Source: Lacinutrix mariniflava (GTDB taxonomy: Bacteria > Bacteroidota > Bacteroidia > Flavobacteriales > Flavobacteriaceae). From it: a stretch of DNA of 64,000 nt. The notes beneath the pieces are model-generated. The model did not search any database. It was not told where the DNA came from and saw only the letters and a program-made list of their open reading frames with translations. Location of the stretch: the NCBI RefSeq assembly GCF_001418015.1, contig NZ_LIQG01000029.1:1-64000 (forward strand), given 5' to 3'. Position 1 is the stretch's first letter. The number at the start of each line of letters is the position of its first letter. The position numbers and the translations under genes are program-made. Shown piece after piece: positions 1-8,726 of the stretch.

Positions 1-51
1 TATTTTTTTTTATTTTCAACTTCAACTTCAACTTCAGTTTCAAATTCAGTC

Positions 52-882
52 TTATTTTTTTCTCAAAATAGCGTCATCTTCAAATGTTTTCAATTCTATT
101 TTTGGGCTACCATAAATATAAGTTTCTGTAGTTCCAGAGGCTTCTATTATAAAATCTTTAGAGGCTTCTATATGAACATCTGCTCGTCCTTCAGTAATTA
201 AATTACAAGTATTTGCGGTTAGCTTTTCTGCTTTTAAAACAGAAGAATTATCAGTGTTTACTGTTAATTCGTTTGCATCTCCTTCAAGTTTAGCACTTGC
301 ACGTTGTAGCATGTCTATTACAATAGTGTCAGAGTTAATTAAAGCTTCAATAGAGGTATTATCACTTAAATCTAAAGTTGTAGATTTTGAAGTCACATTT
401 AATTCTGCTTTTGTTTTTCCTGCAGCAATGTACTTAAAAGTTTCAGCTTCTATAGTTAAGTAAACTTCAGAAGATTCTTTTGCTCTTACTATTAAATCTG
501 TTACTTTAAGTGTACTTGTTCCTGTTAATTCAGCATCTTCTTTTAATTCTATTATATTTAAAGAGTCTTTATATATAACAGTAATTTCCATTTTTTTACT
601 GGAAGTAATTCTCTTATTGGTTTTAAAATTTAAGCTGCCTTCAAGAACATTAAATTCTATTACTTCGTGTAAATTGTCGTCTGTATTTATTTGTACAGAT
701 GGCAATTCACCTTGTTTTATGTTAATTTTAAAATCATCACTAATTACTAAACGGTTAAATTGGTCAATTTCTGTAGTTTGAGTAGTAACATTTCTGCTGC
801 CTTTTATCTTTTCTGTGCTTTGAGAGAATCCAGAAAAAGTAATTAAACAGGTAATAATAAGGAGTTGTATTTTTATTTTCAT
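52..882 (-). CDS. Exported head-GIN domain (DUF2807) protein
   Basis: A 276-residue protein with a signal peptide (about residues 1-20, ending near GFSQ). The rest is beta-rich and repetitive, with alternating short strands rich in S, T, E and L, and it carries the GSRNV opening and the FNRLVISDDF motif that I recognise from the DUF2807 or head-GIN family, usually annotated as putative auto-transporter adhesin. The family forms a right-handed beta-helix in the periplasm or outer membrane; its function is unknown. It lies downstream of a PadR/PspC pair, an arrangement common in flavobacteria, but a terminator hairpin separates it from them and it seems to have its own TATATTTG box. The family call is firm and the function is not. 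Confidence 0.85.
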   Translation of the reverse strand: MKIKIQLLIITCLITFSGFSQSTEKIKGSRNVTTQTTEIDQFNRLVISDDFKINIKQGELPSVQINTDDNLHEVIEFNVLEGSLNFKTNKRITSSKKMEITVIYKDSLNIIELKEDAELTGTSTLKVTDLIVRAKESSEVYLTIEAETFKYIAAGKTKAELNVTSKSTTLDLSDNTSIEALINSDTIVIDMLQRASAKLEGDANELTVNTDNSSVLKAEKLTANTCNLITEGRADVHIEASKDFIIEASGTTETYIYGSPKIELKTFEDDAILRKK

Positions 883-902
883 TAGATAAATTAATTGTTT
901 AG

Positions 903-910
903 CAAATATA
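903..910 (-). promoter_or_regulatory. Bacteroidetes -7 box for the DUF2807 gene
   Basis: The minus strand reads TATATTTG, an exact match to the TAnnTTTG -7 consensus, about 21 bp before the start codon at 882. A TTTG (926-929, minus strand) 15 bp further upstream could serve as the -33 element, although it overlaps the terminator stem. Confidence 0.5.
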
Positions 911-911
911 T

Positions 912-954
912 AACAAAAACCATCCCAAACTTTTAAAAAAGAATGGGATGGTTT
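912..954 (-). terminator. Intrinsic terminator after the PspC operon
   Basis: An 11-bp perfect stem (918-928 pairs with 944-954, AAACCATCCCA and its complement) has a 15-nt loop and is followed on the minus strand by a T-rich stretch. It lies between the PspC gene and the DUF2807 gene. Confidence 0.75.
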
Positions 955-980
955 GTGGTTGGTTGGGTTTTGATTATTTT

Positions 981-1034
981 TTACAGTAATATATTTAGTA
1001 TTAATGCAATTAAAAACTCTGCTATGTTTATCAT
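981..1034 (-). CDS. Possible 17-residue hydrophobic microprotein
   Basis: A short reading frame encodes MINIAEFLIALILNILL, one hydrophobic helix. AGGA stands about five bases before its ATG, which is unusual in a window where Shine-Dalgarno sequences are rare. It lies between the PspC stop codon and the terminator hairpin, so it would be on the same mRNA. It is too short to trust on coding grounds alone. If it is real, it could be a membrane partner of the PspC protein. Confidence 0.3.
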   Translation of the reverse strand: MINIAEFLIALILNILL

Positions 1035-1060
1035 AATTCCTGTTTTTTATTGATTGATCA

Positions 1061-2902
1061 TTATTGTTCTTTATTTTTATCTGAAGTTATTTTAATACCA
1101 TCTTCGTCTATATTCACTTCTACATTATCGGTTTGGCTTTTTACACCATCTTCGTTAATTTCTAAAGAATTAGTATTGGTTGAGACTTTAAGACCTTCAG
1201 AGTTGATTTTAAGTTTTGCACCATCGTTGTTAATGTTTACATCTATTTCGAAATCATCATCATTGTAACTATTATCGTCACAATCGATACATTTTAATTT
1301 ACCATTTAAAACTTCTAGAAAATGATCTTCTTTGGTTTTAGATAGTAAACAATCACGTGTATGAAACCTGTGTGTATCTTTATCTGCAAAAAGAGTGGTA
1401 CCAATAGGTAAATAAATAGTTATTTCTACTTCTTGATCTCTTCTAATGTCGTCATTAGGAATTAGGATATGATTATCTAAAAGAAGTTCGTTACCATTTA
1501 GTTCATACGCATAACTTATATTATCTGCGAGTTGTTTAGCAGATTCAAAAGACGAGTTCTTAGCCATTTTTACAACTTTAATTCTAGCAACACTATCTCT
1601 AGTAGAACGTATTTTGAACTTAACATTTTTGCCAAAAGTAATTTTGTCTCCATCATCGTTAAAAGTTGTTTTAAAATCATGGTAATCCCTATCGTAAGTA
1701 TCGTTAGTTCTCATAGATAAGTAAAGCGTATCTTTCTTTGTAATACTTACTAAGCGTTCGTTAGTAATAGATGGCGCTTTTTCACTGTAAGATAAGCCTT
1801 GTCTTGCCCCAACTATACTAATTCCAATTATAGCTAATAACCAAACTCCTAATATTGTAAACTTAGCGACGTTTCCAATTGATTTTAGGTTATTTATTAG
1901 AATTTTAAGACCCAAATAAAATAATAATAAAAGTGGAATGCCAATTAAAAAATAAAACAATAAGCTTACTAACCATAATGGTGTATTTGCAGCATCGGCC
2001 ATGTCTAGAAAATCGGTGTTTCCAAGATGTACTCTATCCATAAAGCTAAAAGCGATAAAGGCAACTGTAGTTGCAATAAAGCCAGCGGCTCCAGTAATCA
2101 TTAACAGTACTCCAATAAACTTGGCAAACATTTTTAAAATGAAAGTAAAAATATTAGCTATAGTATCGAAAAAGGTTTGTGAGCTTGATTTTATTCTACT
2201 AGTAGATTTATTAACATCTATATTCTTTACAGAGTTAGAAAAATTATCGCTTGCAGTTTCAAAACCTTCTTTAAGTTTATCACCTGCTTTTTGAAAATTT
2301 GGACCTAACGTTTCTGATACACTATCAAACCCGTCACGAATTTTTTTTTCGATATTAGAGATGGTTACATTTTCTCCAGTCATTAATATTTTTTCGGAAG
2401 TTGTTTTAGCTTCTGGAACTAATATCCAAAGAAGAATATATATTAGTATTCCAGTACCAAAACCACCAATAACCAATACAAGCCAGATAATTCTAATCCA
2501 TATCGCATCCATTCCAAAGTAATGCGCTAATCCGGAAGAAACACCACCAACGTACGAGGATTGCGTATCTCTAAATAATTTTTTAGATGGACCTTTTGAG
2601 TATGTTTTTTGTTGAGGTTCGTCTTCAAATATCTCATCATCTACAAGATAATCTTCAGGTTGTCCCATAATGACTATCACTTCTTCAACTTGCTTATTCC
2701 CAATAACTTGTTTGTCGTTGATCATGCGTTCCGAGAATAACTCTGCAATACGAGATTCTATATCTGCAATGATCTCCGATCGTCCTTGAGAGTCGGTAAA
2801 TGAACGTTTTATAGCCTCAAGATAGCGCTGTAGTTTTAAGTACGCATCTTCATCTATGTGAAAAAATATACCTGCTAAATTTATGTTGACTGTTTTATTC
2901 AT
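1061..2902 (-). CDS. PspC domain membrane protein
   Basis: A 613-residue protein. The N-terminus (about 1-90) is a soluble domain that often precedes PspC in Bacteroidetes (LAGIFFHIDEDAYLKL and GQPEDYL motifs). The PspC domain follows at about 105-165 (KKLFRD, VGGVSSGLAHYFGMDAIWIR, then a membrane helix). More membrane helices lie at about 250-370, and a large C-terminal extracytoplasmic part holds CDCDD-like and NxDxDG-like repeats. PspC proteins take part in the phage-shock or envelope-stress response. The gene overlaps the upstream padR by 8 bp, so the two are translated together, and the PadR protein probably controls it. Confidence 0.88.
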   Translation of the reverse strand: MNKTVNINLAGIFFHIDEDAYLKLQRYLEAIKRSFTDSQGRSEIIADIESRIAELFSERMINDKQVIGNKQVEEVIVIMGQPEDYLVDDEIFEDEPQQKTYSKGPSKKLFRDTQSSYVGGVSSGLAHYFGMDAIWIRIIWLVLVIGGFGTGILIYILLWILVPEAKTTSEKILMTGENVTISNIEKKIRDGFDSVSETLGPNFQKAGDKLKEGFETASDNFSNSVKNIDVNKSTSRIKSSSQTFFDTIANIFTFILKMFAKFIGVLLMITGAAGFIATTVAFIAFSFMDRVHLGNTDFLDMADAANTPLWLVSLLFYFLIGIPLLLLFYLGLKILINNLKSIGNVAKFTILGVWLLAIIGISIVGARQGLSYSEKAPSITNERLVSITKKDTLYLSMRTNDTYDRDYHDFKTTFNDDGDKITFGKNVKFKIRSTRDSVARIKVVKMAKNSSFESAKQLADNISYAYELNGNELLLDNHILIPNDDIRRDQEVEITIYLPIGTTLFADKDTHRFHTRDCLLSKTKEDHFLEVLNGKLKCIDCDDNSYNDDDFEIDVNINNDGAKLKINSEGLKVSTNTNSLEINEDGVKSQTDNVEVNIDEDGIKITSDKNKEQ

Positions 2903-3239
2903 TAGTGTTGTTTTTTGATGGTGTTACAATGTTAACTGCGGCTTGTAATTCGTCCCAAGTAGTGGTTAGTTCTTTTAAAAACAGTTGTCCTGTTTCTGTT
3001 AATCCGTAATATTTCCTTGGCGGTCCAGACGTACTTTCTTCCCAACGGTAATTAAGAAGTCCTGCGTTTTTAAGTCGTGTAAGTAAAGGATAGATTGTAC
3101 CTTCTACTACTAGTAACTTAGCATCTTTTAGTGTGCCTAAAATTTCGGCGACATAAGCATCTTTGTCTTTTAAGACAGATAATATGCAATACTCTAAAAC
3201 ACCTTTTCGCATTTGTGCTTTTGTGTTTTCTATCTTCAT
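2895..3239 (-). CDS. PadR family transcriptional regulator
   Basis: A 114-residue winged-helix protein. The PadR signature is clear: KGVLEYCILSVL, then AYVAEIL, the recognition segment VVEGTIYPLLTRLKNAGLL, and the wing RKYYGLTETGQ. PadR proteins are usually repressors that respond to small molecules or stress. It is the first gene of a pair with the PspC protein (8-bp overlap) and probably regulates that operon and itself. The start at 3239 gives the standard length. Confidence 0.92.
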   Translation of the reverse strand: MKIENTKAQMRKGVLEYCILSVLKDKDAYVAEILGTLKDAKLLVVEGTIYPLLTRLKNAGLLNYRWEESTSGPPRKYYGLTETGQLFLKELTTTWDELQAAVNIVTPSKNNTNE

Positions 3240-3420
3240 TTGTTCGCTTTTATATTAATAGAGGTCAAATGCAGTTCGCACATGAAAGTTCTAGTTCGAT
3301 TGATTTTTTTTACTAGTGCTCGGGTCATATTGTCATGCGATTTAATGTTGTTAAACTGTTCATTTTTTGATTGATTATTGATGATTACTCTTAATTATGT
3401 ATTGAAAAACTTAATACAAA

Positions 3421-3867
3421 TTATTTTAAAAATTTTATGCTAAATGGGTATTCGAAAATTTGTCCATCTCTAGCTCTTAAGCTTGCTTTTACAATAAAAA
3501 CGATTTCTAGTATAAAGCCAATTACTGCTAAAAAGCCTAAGGAGCCACCAATATAAAATAGAGGAGAAGGTTTACTTATATTAAAATGAATACCATCGAA
3601 AAGATTAAAATCCATAAAATCGAATCCATTAAAAATACTAAAAGCAAAAAAAGGTATCGTTATTAAGCCAATAATTAAAGAATAGATTAATATGCTTATT
3701 TGAAAATTTAGGGCTTGCTTACCATTCTCATCTATAAATTCAGATTTTTCCTTATTTATAATCCATAATACCAATGGTCCTAAAAAATTTCCAAAAGGAA
3801 TTAGAAACCTTGAAAAGGTAGAAAGGTGTATAAAAGTGGCTATATTGGTATGGTTTTTTTCGTGCAT
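3421..3867 (-). CDS. DUF4870 domain membrane protein
   Basis: About 148 residues from the ATG at 3867. The longer frame beginning with TTG at 3897 overlaps the promoter -7 box at 3895-3902, so the internal ATG (MHEKNHTNIATFIHLS) is preferred. The DUF4870 (Tic20-like) pattern is visible: FIHLSTFSRFLIPFGNFLGP, LVLW, then DENGKQALNFQISI, with three to four membrane helices. The function of the family is not known. It stands alone, divergent from the gene at 4010. Confidence 0.85.
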   Translation of the reverse strand: MHEKNHTNIATFIHLSTFSRFLIPFGNFLGPLVLWIINKEKSEFIDENGKQALNFQISILIYSLIIGLITIPFFAFSIFNGFDFMDFNLFDGIHFNISKPSPLFYIGGSLGFLAVIGFILEIVFIVKASLRARDGQIFEYPFSIKFLK

Positions 3868-3894
3868 TTTAAAAGTATATAATAGTTGCTTATA

Positions 3895-3902
3895 CAAATA
3901 TA
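3895..3902 (-). promoter_or_regulatory. -7 box for the DUF4870 gene
   Basis: The minus strand reads TATATTTG, an exact TAnnTTTG match 28 bp before the ATG at 3867. It decides against the upstream TTG start at 3897. Confidence 0.55.
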
Positions 3903-3961
3903 TGTCTTTTAAAAGGTATTATGTAACGCATAGTACTAAGAATTAACATAATTTTAACATA

Positions 3962-3991
3962 TTGGAATGTCGAATATTTTCAATAATTTTG
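3962..3991 (+). promoter_or_regulatory. Promoter of the DUF4442 gene
   Basis: TTG at 3962-3964 and TAATTTTG at 3984-3991 are separated by 19 bp, which fits the Bacteroidetes -33/-7 arrangement. The start codon follows 18 bp later at 4010. Confidence 0.65.
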
Positions 3992-4009
3992 AAAAAACCT
4001 TAAACTAAC

Positions 4010-4465
4010 ATGAAGCTTACACCTAGTAAAATAAACACTTTCAATCTTTTTAAATTGCCATCTGTATTCCTAACAGGTGTGCGTGTAAAAACGATAGATG
4101 ATAATTCTTGCACCGTTAAAGTAAAACACCGCTGGATTAACCAAAATCCATTTAAATCTATGTTTTGGGCAGTTCAAGGTATGGCTGCAGAGTTATCTAC
4201 AGGAGCTTTAGTACTTGGTAAAATTAGAGATTCAGGTAAAAAAGTATCGATGTTGGTAACTAATAATAACGCCTCTTTTACAAAAAAAGCGACCGGAAGA
4301 ATAATTTTTACTTGTAAAGACGGACACTTAATAGACGAAGCACTAAAAAAGTCTATTGAAACAGGTGAAGGCGAAACTTTTTGGATGCAAGCGATAGGAA
4401 CAAACCAAGATGGAGTAGTAGTATCGACTTTTAATTTTGAATGGTCTGTAAGAGTGAAGCGTTAA
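4010..4465 (+). CDS. DUF4442 hotdog-fold protein
   Basis: A 151-residue protein matching the DUF4442 family (thioesterase-like hotdog fold): KVKHRWINQNPFKSMFWAVQGMAAELSTG, followed by a strand-rich second half. Members are suspected acyl-CoA thioesterases, but no substrate is established. It has a clear promoter just upstream. The next gene follows after 40 bp and may be cotranscribed. Confidence 0.85.
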   Translation: MKLTPSKINTFNLFKLPSVFLTGVRVKTIDDNSCTVKVKHRWINQNPFKSMFWAVQGMAAELSTGALVLGKIRDSGKKVSMLVTNNNASFTKKATGRIIFTCKDGHLIDEALKKSIETGEGETFWMQAIGTNQDGVVVSTFNFEWSVRVKR

Positions 4466-4505
4466 GATAATTATAACATTTTAGGTAACAAATCAATATT
4501 TTAGT

Positions 4506-4847
4506 ATGAGCAATGGACTAATGCTTATAATGGCTTTTATTATTCCGGTAATAATACTATTACTCTTTTATGTTTTAATTAAAAACAGAAAAAAAAGACA
4601 TTTAGTAAGTTTAAATCTAGATTGGAATAAATTTGAAAAAGCGATAGCGCGTAAAGATCTTAATGGAATTAATAAACATGGAACTGAACTAATTTGGAAT
4701 GAACATTTAACAGATGCTATGCTGAAAAAAATGACTATTTACGTTGAAGAACTTGCAGTTGATAATCTTGAAGTGAAAAATTCGCAAAACTTAATTTTTA
4801 ATAAAAAACTCCATTGGGATAGGAATTATCGAGTAACAAGTTATTAG
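4506..4847 (+). CDS. Small membrane-anchored hypothetical protein
   Basis: A 113-residue protein with one N-terminal membrane helix (about residues 4-24), a basic stop-transfer stretch (KNRKKRH), and a helical cytoplasmic domain ending in HWDRNYRVTSY. I do not recognise a named family. It lies between the DUF4442 and AIM24-like genes in the same direction and may belong to the same transcript. Confidence 0.75.
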   Translation: MSNGLMLIMAFIIPVIILLLFYVLIKNRKKRHLVSLNLDWNKFEKAIARKDLNGINKHGTELIWNEHLTDAMLKKMTIYVEELAVDNLEVKNSQNLIFNKKLHWDRNYRVTSY

Positions 4848-4929
4848 CGATTAAGTATAATTCAAAAAAAACTTGTAACGAAACGGAAATAAAATCAACA
4901 TATTAAGGTATAACTTAAACAACAACATT

Positions 4930-5727
4930 ATGACATCACACGAAATAGATTACAGAATTTACGGAGAAGAAATGCAATATGTAGAGATAGAACTCGATCC
5001 TCAAGAAGGCGTAGTAGCAGAATCTGGTAGTTTTATGATGATGGATGATGGCATTAAAATGGAAACCATATTTGGAGATGGATCTAAAAAGGATGAAGGT
5101 TTTTTAGGTAAAATTCTAGGAGCAGGAAAAAGAATCCTTACAGGAGAAAGTTTATTTATGACTGCTTTTTATAACGATTTAAATGGAAAACGAAACGTTT
5201 CTTTTGCTTCACCATATCCAGGAAAGATTATACCAATAGATTTAACAGAGTTTAATGGTAAGTTTATTTGCCAGAAAGATGCTTTTTTGTGTGCAGCAAA
5301 AGGTGTGAGTATAGGAGTCGAGTTTAGTAAAAAACTAGGTAGAGGACTATTTGGAGGCGAAGGTTTTATAATGCAAAAACTGGAAGGAGACGGAATGGCT
5401 TTTGTTCATGCAGGAGGAACCACAGCAAAAAAGGAACTTAAATCTGGAGAAACATTACGTGTAGATACAGGCTGTATTATTGGTTTTACTCAAGGTATAA
5501 ATTACGATATAGAATTTGTTGGAGGAATAAAAAATACGGTGTTTGGAGGCGAAGGATTATTTTTTGCGAAACTGCAAGGTCCAGGGACTGTTTATATTCA
5601 ATCATTACCATTTAGTAGATTGGCTGGTCGTGTTTTAGCTAGCTTACCAAAAGGAGGAAATAGTAAAGGAGAAGGCAGTATTCTAGGAGGATTAGGTAAT
5701 TTATTAGATGGTGATAATAAATTCTAG
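4930..5727 (+). CDS. TIGR00266/AIM24 family protein
   Basis: A 265-residue protein of the TIGR00266 family (related to mitochondrial AIM24): [25 protein letters not shown] at the start, then glycine-rich beta repeats ([27 protein letters not shown] and [31 protein letters not shown]) that form a trimeric beta-barrel-like fold. It is cytosolic with no signal peptide. The biochemical role is unknown. Length and motifs are normal for the family. Confidence 0.92.
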   Translation: MTSHEIDYRIYGEEMQYVEIELDPQEGVVAESGSFMMMDDGIKMETIFGDGSKKDEGFLGKILGAGKRILTGESLFMTAFYNDLNGKRNVSFASPYPGKIIPIDLTEFNGKFICQKDAFLCAAKGVSIGVEFSKKLGRGLFGGEGFIMQKLEGDGMAFVHAGGTTAKKELKSGETLRVDTGCIIGFTQGINYDIEFVGGIKNTVFGGEGLFFAKLQGPGTVYIQSLPFSRLAGRVLASLPKGGNSKGEGSILGGLGNLLDGDNKF

Positions 5728-5869
5728 AATGGTTAATTGTGAATAAATTAACACGAAAAATGAGAAGTATCTTCTTTTTCAATTGAAATTTTCACTACAT
5801 TTAATCGAATTTATAAACCATTTGCCTATTCTTGAAATCTACTTTTTCACTTAATTAAACACATTTATT

Positions 5870-6067
5870 ATGGCAAGAGCTATGTTCGAGTACACCAAAA
5901 CAATACTTAATAAAGTTAGTTTTGATGCTAACTTGTTTTGTAAGGAGGTTCAAAAAGCACTTCAAAGGTTATTACCTTATGAAATTGAAGAGCTAAAGAT
6001 ATTTATAGAATCTTTAATAAACGAAAATCCAGATTTAAACGAATGTCTCATTTATTTAAAAGCATAA
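5870..6067 (+). CDS. Small conserved hypothetical protein
   Basis: A 65-residue, mostly helical, acidic cytosolic protein (LPYEIEELKIFIESLI). It is followed within two bases by a strong terminator, which supports a real short transcript. I know no function for it. It is monocistronic, with 142 bp of AT-rich leader before it. Confidence 0.7.
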   Translation: MARAMFEYTKTILNKVSFDANLFCKEVQKALQRLLPYEIEELKIFIESLINENPDLNECLIYLKA

Positions 6068-6068
6068 T

Positions 6069-6094
6069 AAAAAGCGACTCTCGAGTCGCTTTTT
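6069..6094 (+). terminator. Intrinsic terminator after the 65-residue gene
   Basis: Perfect 11-bp arms (6070-6080 and 6083-6093) with a GCGACTC core and flanking A and T runs make a bidirectional-type terminator. The core resembles the terminator at 7661-7702. Confidence 0.85.
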
Positions 6095-6130
6095 AACGTT
6101 TTACAATTAGCTAAACTTAGTTTTCAGTTC

Positions 6131-6138
6131 TATCTTTG
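6131..6138 (+). promoter_or_regulatory. -7 box (TATCTTTG)
   Basis: An exact TAnnTTTG match. Transcription would begin near 6145, only about a dozen bases before the inferred coding start at 6157, so the leader is very short. Confidence 0.65.
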
Positions 6139-6156
6139 CAAAAAAAATAATTTAAA

Positions 6157-6540
6157 CTGAAAATTTTTTTCGCCATATTACTATTTGTTTCCTTTGCGAT
6201 AAGACCATTGTTTTGTGTGGGTTATGTTGCTTATTTTCAATTAAATATTGATTATATTATAAACACTTATTGCGTTAATAAAGAAAAGCCAGAATTAAAG
6301 TGTAATGGTAATTGCCACTTAACAAAGCAATTATCTTCGGCTTCTTATGGTTTAGATAACGAGGCTCCCGACTTCTCTTTATTGGCTGATGCTTTTTATC
6401 CTTTATACTTCCATAATTTAGATTATAGAACTTCAGAAGTATTTTTATTTTTCAATTTAAAAAAACATTGGAATTATTATTTAAATGATATTAATTTCTA
6501 TGTTTCAGAGTGTTTTCATCCTCCAGATTTATTAGTTTAA
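6157..6540 (+). CDS. Small Cys-rich hypothetical protein with non-ATG start
   Basis: From CTG at 6157 the frame gives 127 residues beginning (L/M)KIFFAILLFVSFAIRPLFC, a hydrophobic leader. The only standard start codon in frame is TTG at 6208, which would cut the leader off. A stop codon at 6148 and the promoter box at 6131 limit how far upstream it can go. The motif CVNKEKPELKCNGNCHLTKQL resembles small flavobacterial proteins found next to metal- or transporter-related barrel genes. The cysteines suggest metal or redox chemistry, but the function is unknown. The barrel gene at 6610 follows in the same direction. Confidence 0.6.
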   Translation: MKIFFAILLFVSFAIRPLFCVGYVAYFQLNIDYIINTYCVNKEKPELKCNGNCHLTKQLSSASYGLDNEAPDFSLLADAFYPLYFHNLDYRTSEVFLFFNLKKHWNYYLNDINFYVSECFHPPDLLV

Positions 6541-6609
6541 TTTTAAGGTTAAACTATTCATTTTAAGAATAATACATCAAATTTTAATTTAAAACAAATT
6601 CATTTAAAA

Positions 6610-7647
6610 ATGAAACACTATATCAATGCCTTATTTTTAATGGCAGCAACGGTGCTATGCGCACAATCTAACGAAAAAGAAACGAATACAGATAAATGGA
6701 ATGGAAGTAGGCCAGATGGTCATGCACCAATTTCTGTAATGGGTGATCATACTCATGGAAAAGGTGAGTTTATGTTCTCTTATCGTTTTATGACAATGAA
6801 TATGGAGGACTTAAAAACGGGAAGCAATAATGTGCCTCCAGAAAGTATTTTAATTCCTAATGACGGACAGTATATGGTTACACCAACAAGTATGCCTATG
6901 GATATGCATATGTTAGGTTTAATGTACGCTCCTAGTAATCGCATTACACTTTCTGCTATGGCTAACTATACAAGTATAGAAATGGATCATATTACTGCTG
7001 CTGGTGGAGAGTTCTCTACAGAGTCGTCTGGCTTTGGAGATTTAAAATTAGGAATGCTTTACAAGTTTTTTAATAGGAATAAAAATCAAGTCCATGGTAA
7101 TTTTTCAATCTCTTTGCCAACTGGAACTATTGACAATAAAGATGTCACTCCAGCTTCAAGTGGAAACGAAGTTATTTTACCTTACCCTATGCAAGTAGGG
7201 AGTGGTACTTTCGATACTTCATTGGGTTTAACATATCTAGGGCAGCGTAATGCTTTTTCTTATGGATCACAGATTAAAGGCGTGTTTAGAATAGGAGAAA
7301 GTAGTAATGGTTACAGATTAGGAAACCGTTACAATTTAAATAACTGGTTGGCAGTTAAAGCAAATAATTGGCTAAGCTTTTCAGGAAGAGTGGAAGGTGT
7401 AGTTGTAGATGAAATTAATGGAACAAACCCTAATTTAAATCCTAATATGATTATTACAGCAGATACTAATAACTCTGGAGGAAGTTATATTAATTCGGGA
7501 TTAGGTTTTAATTTATATGTACCTAACGGAGCATTTAAAAATTTAAGATTTGGTTTTGAATATGCAACGCCATTATTGCAAAACGTAAATGGAACGCAGT
7601 TAAAAACAAAAGAGACTATAACTTTTGGTTTGCAATATGCTTTGTAA
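6610..7647 (+). CDS. Outer-membrane beta-barrel, MetA-type transporter-like
   Basis: A 345-residue protein with a signal peptide (about 1-19), then a stretch rich in His and Met (PDGHAPISVMGDHTHGKGEF, later MPMDMHMLGLMY). The rest has alternating amphipathic strands ending in an aromatic-rich terminal strand (TFGLQYAL), as in outer-membrane barrels. It resembles proteins annotated as transporter or phenol-degradation MetA-like. The His/Met-rich region suggests a link to copper or another metal, which is inference only. It is probably cotranscribed with the small Cys-rich gene 69 bp upstream and ends at a strong terminator. Confidence 0.7.
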   Translation: MKHYINALFLMAATVLCAQSNEKETNTDKWNGSRPDGHAPISVMGDHTHGKGEFMFSYRFMTMNMEDLKTGSNNVPPESILIPNDGQYMVTPTSMPMDMHMLGLMYAPSNRITLSAMANYTSIEMDHITAAGGEFSTESSGFGDLKLGMLYKFFNRNKNQVHGNFSISLPTGTIDNKDVTPASSGNEVILPYPMQVGSGTFDTSLGLTYLGQRNAFSYGSQIKGVFRIGESSNGYRLGNRYNLNNWLAVKANNWLSFSGRVEGVVVDEINGTNPNLNPNMIITADTNNSGGSYINSGLGFNLYVPNGAFKNLRFGFEYATPLLQNVNGTQLKTKETITFGLQYAL

Positions 7648-7660
7648 ACGTTATTACTTT

Positions 7661-7702
7661 AATCAAAAAAAAAGTGACTCTAGAGTCGCTTTTTTTTTGA
7701 TT
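7661..7702. terminator. Bidirectional terminator between the barrel gene and oxyR
   Basis: Long arms (AATCA, A-run, GTGACTC against GAGTCGC, T-run, TGATT) with a 2-nt centre and one G-T pair. It serves the converging genes on both sides. Confidence 0.85.
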
Positions 7703-7716
7703 AATATTTAGGATTC

Positions 7717-8655
7717 CTATTTTGATAACGGACTTATAATTTGAACGTTTTGAAACGCAATAGCACCTCTAACAACACCAGAAATAACATCTTGTAATGC
7801 TTCAATAATCTGCATTTTTAATTCACTTTTGTGGTAGATAATGCTTACTTCTCGAGCTGGAGAAGGTGCATTAAATTCTTTTAAATTATTTCTGGTTTTT
7901 TCATTAATATCTAAAGTATGTAAATAGGGTAGTAAAGTCATACCTAGACCTTCGTTAGATAATTTTATTAATGTTTCTATACTACCACTCTCTAATTGGA
8001 AACTTTCATCATTTTGGTCTTTAAATACACGACATAAATTAATGACACCATCTCTAAAACAATGACCATCTTCTAGCAATAGCATGTCTTCTATATCTAA
8101 ATCTTCAGTGTCTATGGTTTTTTTACTACTTAAGCGATGACTTTCAGGTATATAAGCCATAAAAGGCTCGAAATACAGTACACGTTCTTTTATAGAGTCA
8201 TTTTCTAGAGGTGTAGCAGCTATCGCAGCATCCAAATGCCCGTCATTAATTCTAGCTATTATTTCTTCGGTAGTGAGCTCTTCAATTTTAAGTTTTACTT
8301 TAGGGTATCTTTTTATAAATGTTTTTAAGAACATTGGTAATAATGTTGGCATTACCGTAGGTATGATTCCTAATTTAAACTCGCCACCTATAAAACCTTT
8401 TTGTTGATCGACAATATCTTGTATTCTGTGCGATTCGTTTACAATGTTTTTGGCCTGGTTTACTATTTTTCTACCAACTTCTGTTAATTCTATTGGTTTC
8501 TTGCTTCTATCGAAAATTAAAATATCTAATTGATCTTCTAATTTTTGTATTTGCATACTTAGAGTAGGTTGTGTAACGAAGCACTTTTCTGCCGCTTTTG
8601 TAAAATTTTGTTGTTCTGCAACCGCAAGAACGTATGTTAGTTGGGTAATTGTCAT
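7717..8655 (-). CDS. oxyR: Hydrogen peroxide sensor OxyR (LysR family)
   Basis: A 312-residue LysR-type regulator. The winged-helix domain is at about 1-60 (QNFTKAAEKCFVTQPTLSMQIQKLE), followed by the effector domain. The sensing cysteines fall at exactly 199 and 208 in GHCFRDGVINLC, the same numbering and spacing as E. coli OxyR C199/C208. It is divergent from dps, a classical OxyR target. An ATAG-N7-CTAT site stands between the genes, six bases before the oxyR start, so it probably regulates itself as well as dps. The Cys pair makes this call stronger than a generic LysR assignment. Confidence 0.93.
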   Translation of the reverse strand: MTITQLTYVLAVAEQQNFTKAAEKCFVTQPTLSMQIQKLEDQLDILIFDRSKKPIELTEVGRKIVNQAKNIVNESHRIQDIVDQQKGFIGGEFKLGIIPTVMPTLLPMFLKTFIKRYPKVKLKIEELTTEEIIARINDGHLDAAIAATPLENDSIKERVLYFEPFMAYIPESHRLSSKKTIDTEDLDIEDMLLLEDGHCFRDGVINLCRVFKDQNDESFQLESGSIETLIKLSNEGLGMTLLPYLHTLDINEKTRNNLKEFNAPSPAREVSIIYHKSELKMQIIEALQDVISGVVRGAIAFQNVQIISPLSK

Positions 8656-8660
8656 CTTAT

Positions 8661-8675
8661 ATAGTTTTCAACTAT
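8661..8675. promoter_or_regulatory. OxyR half-operator (ATAG-N7-CTAT)
   Basis: ATAGTTTTCAACTAT matches the E. coli OxyR element ATAGnTnnnAnCTAT at every specified base. A weaker second copy (ATAA-N7-CAAT, starting at 8682) follows. It lies between oxyR and dps. Confidence 0.6.
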
Positions 8676-8718
8676 AAAAATATAAAATCTATCAATAAAA
8701 CTTATGCTTATTAACGTT

Positions 8719-8726
8719 TATTTTTG
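8719..8726 (+). promoter_or_regulatory. -7 box of dps
   Basis: TATTTTTG is an exact TAnnTTTG match. No TTG lies at the normal -33 distance, as expected for a promoter that needs an activator such as OxyR bound upstream. Confidence 0.55.

Noticed and set aside
6069-7702. Two terminators with the same GCGACTC core as a mobile repeat
   Set aside because: Only the short stem is shared and both sit exactly at gene ends; ordinary terminators explain them.
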